A stretch of 7,822 bases of DNA. It comes from Alphaproteobacteria bacterium (GTDB lineage: Bacteria > Pseudomonadota > Alphaproteobacteria > Rhodospirillales > Rhodospirillaceae). The stretch is from assembly GCA_003250275.1 (NCBI GenBank), contig QKGW01000230.1:1-7822 (forward strand), given 5' to 3'. Positions 6,125 to 7,822 of the stretch are shown here, in pieces. Position 1 is the first letter of the stretch, and every line of letters begins with the position of its first letter. The notes below the pieces were generated by a model. That model made no database searches. It saw only the letters and a program-made list of their open reading frames with translations, and was not told where the DNA came from. A program made the translations under genes and the position numbers.

Positions 6125-7822
6125 TCAGCCCATCGGCAGGCGTATGACGAAGGTCGCGCCCTGCGAGGCGGTGTCGTCGAGGTAGAGTTTGCCGCCGTGC
6201 TTCTTGACCACGATATCCTGGCAGATCGAGAGCCCCTGGCCGGTGCCCTTGCCGACTCCCTTGGTGGTGAAGAAGGGGTCGAAGATGCGGTCGCGTAGCG
6301 CCTTCGGCACGCCGGGTCCGTCGTCGGAGACGCGGATCTCGATCCAGTCTCCGTCGAAGTGGGTGGAGATGCGGATTTCGCCCTGACCGCCCTCGGGCCG
6401 GTCGCCGATCGCGTGCGCCGCGTTGACCACGAGGTTGAGCAGCACCTGGTGGATGTCGGAGGGGAAGCAGAGGATCTTCGGTAGGCCGGGGTCGAGATCG
6501 GTGGTCATCTTCGCCACGTGCTTCCACTCGTTGCGGCAGACGGTGATCGTCGAATCGATCGCGGCGTTGATGTCGGTGCCGATCTTGGCGCCGCTGCCGG
6601 GGTGCGAGAAGTCCTTCATCGAGCGCACGATGTGGGTGACGTGGCCGACGCCGTGAAGCGCCTGGTCGATCGCGTCCGGGTATTCGGCAAACGCCTCCTC
6701 GATGCCGTGGCGTTTGAGGATGTCCATCGCGTCGGGGTAGCGCGACCGCACCTCGGCGCACGCCGAGGCGAGGCCGGGGAAGGTGTCCTGGATGAAGCGC
6801 AGATTGTCGCCGACGTATTGGATCGGGGTGTTGATCTCGTGCGCGACGCCCGCGGCGAGCTGCCCCACCGAGGCGAGGCGCGAGGCCTGCAGCGCCTCGC
6901 GCTGCGCCGCCTTGAGCGCCTCGATGCCGCGGAAGCTGATCACCGCGACGCGCCGCCGCCCGGTTTCCTCGAGCGGGGCCGCGCCGTAGGCGACCGCGAT
7001 GCGGCGGCCGTCGGCGGTGAGGAAGGCGGCGTCGTCGTCGGAGAGCATCATGCCGTCGGCGATCACCGCGTGGAACGGCCCGGCCTCGAACGCCACCGGC
7101 TTGTCGTCGCGCTCGACCTGGAATACCTCGTCGACGAGGCGTTCGAGCAGCACCTCCGCGCCGAGCCAGCGGTGCGCCGAGGGGTTGGCGAACACGATCA
7201 CGCCGAAGCCGTCGACCAGCAGCACCCCTTCGAACAGGCTCGATGTGATGCCGAGCAGGCGGTTGCGGCTCTCCTCCAGCGCCTGGTCGAGGCGGATACG
7301 CCCGGCGATTTCGGCGGAGAGTTCGCGGGTGCGCGCAGCGACCTGCTGTTCGAGGGTCTTTTGCTGGTTGGCGAGGCTCGCTTCGTAGCGCTTGCGCAGG
7401 GAGATGTCGCGGAACACCAGCACCGCGCCGGCGAAGCGGCCGTCCTCGACCATCGGGGTGAGGATGAACTCGGCGGTGAAGGTCTTGCCGTCGGCGCGGG
7501 TGCAGACGAGTTCGCCTTCGCGCGCCTGGGTGCCTGCGAGCGGGAACGCGGGCAGTCCGTCGGCGCCCATCGCCGCCGCGACCGGGCGCTTGTTGAGGCC
7601 GGCGGCCTCCGTCTTCAGCATCGCCGCCGCCGCCGGGTTGACGAAGCGCACCCGGCCCTTGTCGTCGAGCCCGACGATGCCGTCGCCCGCCGCGCCGAGG
7701 ATCAGCTCGTAGCGCGACTTCAGCTTTTCGAGTTCGGTCTCGCGGCGCTTGAGCTCGGTGACGTCGGTGCGGATGCCGACGATGCCGCCGTCCTTGAGGC
7801 GGCTCTCGCGGTTGATCAGCCA
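6125..7822 (-). CDS. PAS-domain sensor histidine kinase (5' end outside window)
   Basis: The C-terminal 565 residues of a sensor kinase; the frame stays open to the window edge, so the start and any N-terminal domains are missing. In visible numbering, residues 1-27 are the end of a PAS/PAC unit (GGIVGIRTDVTELKRRE). About 37-145 is a full PAS (LILGAAGDGIVGLDD to FRDISLRKRYE), about 146-185 a coiled coil, and about 186-300 another PAS (ITSSLFEGVLLVDGFGVIVFANPSA). The H-box is VGQLAAGVAHEINTPIQYV with phospho-accepting His328. The ATPase part has the N-box around Asn467 (HQVLLNLVVNAAHAI), the G1 box DDGPGVP (about 500-506), the F-box DPFFTTKG and the G2 box GTGQGLS (about 526-532), and ends RLPMG. 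It should autophosphorylate on His328 and pass phosphate to a response regulator that is not in the window. No membrane segment is visible in this part. It converges on the chemoreceptor gene, so the two are not co-transcribed. Its stimulus is unknown. Confidence 0.95.
   Translation of the reverse strand, partial: WLINRESRLKDGGIVGIRTDVTELKRRETELEKLKSRYELILGAAGDGIVGLDDKGRVRFVNPAAAAMLKTEAAGLNKRPVAAAMGADGLPAFPLAGTQAREGELVCTRADGKTFTAEFILTPMVEDGRFAGAVLVFRDISLRKRYEASLANQQKTLEQQVAARTRELSAEIAGRIRLDQALEESRNRLLGITSSLFEGVLLVDGFGVIVFANPSAHRWLGAEVLLERLVDEVFQVERDDKPVAFEAGPFHAVIADGMMLSDDDAAFLTADGRRIAVAYGAAPLEETGRRRVAVISFRGIEALKAAQREALQASRLASVGQLAAGVAHEINTPIQYVGDNLRFIQDTFPGLASACAEVRSRYPDAMDILKRHGIEEAFAEYPDAIDQALHGVGHVTHIVRSMKDFSHPGSGAKIGTDINAAIDSTITVCRNEWKHVAKMTTDLDPGLPKILCFPSDIHQVLLNLVVNAAHAIGDRPEGGQGEIRISTHFDGDWIEIRVSDDGPGVPKALRDRIFDPFFTTKGVGKGTGQGLSICQDIVVKKHGGKLYLDDTASQGATFVIRLPMG

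Noticed and set aside
4347..6761. An 804-codon minus-strand open frame across the chemoreceptor
   Set aside because: It is arginine-rich antisense of the well-supported chemoreceptor and kinase genes and spans two real genes and a terminator.
7649..7651. GTG at 7651 as the start of the histidine kinase
   Set aside because: The frame continues upstream to the window edge with PAS/PAC-like sequence (DGIVGLDDKGR and GGIVGIRTDVTELKRRE), so the true start lies outside.
1..7822. CRISPR arrays, tRNA or rRNA genes, insertion sequences, prophage genes
   Set aside because: I saw no regularly spaced repeats, cloverleaf-like segments, transposase motifs or phage structural genes. The S24 repressor alone is not enough to call a prophage.

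Overview
The window is GC-rich DNA whose coding regions have strongly GC-biased third codon positions. Its gene content (class II fumarase, a methyl-accepting chemotaxis protein, PAS-rich sensors) and the style of the proteins suggest a free-living, motile alphaproteobacterium, most likely a Rhodospirillales-type organism. That assignment is inference from protein style; no rRNA or other phylogenetic marker is present.

Layout. Positions 1-256 hold no convincing gene. Then comes a leftward (minus-strand) block of three genes, listed in the order they would be transcribed: a small S24-family repressor with an N-terminal helix-turn-helix (3727 to 3062), fumarate hydratase class II, fumC (2993 to 1605), and an orphan sensory protein with two PAS-like regions and a C-terminal GAF-like region but no output domain (1531 to 257). 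The gaps are 68 and 73 bases, and a small GC-rich hairpin lies between fumC and the sensory gene. The repressor and fumC could be read as one unit, with partial read-through into the sensory gene.

The middle, 3728-4406, is the only non-coding or uncertain stretch of any size. It is visibly richer in A+T than the rest. It carries minus-strand open-frame fragments in all three frames that could be a decayed gene (about 3899-4389), and it must also contain the promoters of the leftward repressor and the rightward chemoreceptor.

On the right, a complete methyl-accepting chemotaxis protein runs rightward (4407-6089). It converges on a PAS-domain sensor histidine kinase that runs leftward and is cut at its 5' end by the window edge (7822 to 6125). 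A perfect 11-bp GC-rich inverted repeat fills the 35-base gap and probably ends both transcripts.

Working together: most of the window is signal perception (orphan PAS/GAF protein, chemoreceptor, histidine kinase) around one housekeeping TCA-cycle gene. No response regulator, other che gene, phage structural gene, transposase, tRNA, rRNA or CRISPR array is visible. I see no clear novel system. The items most worth a second look are the AT-rich island with possible gene remnants, the S24 repressor with no usual Ala-Gly or Cys-Gly cleavage site where one is expected, and the output-less PAS/GAF protein behind fumC.
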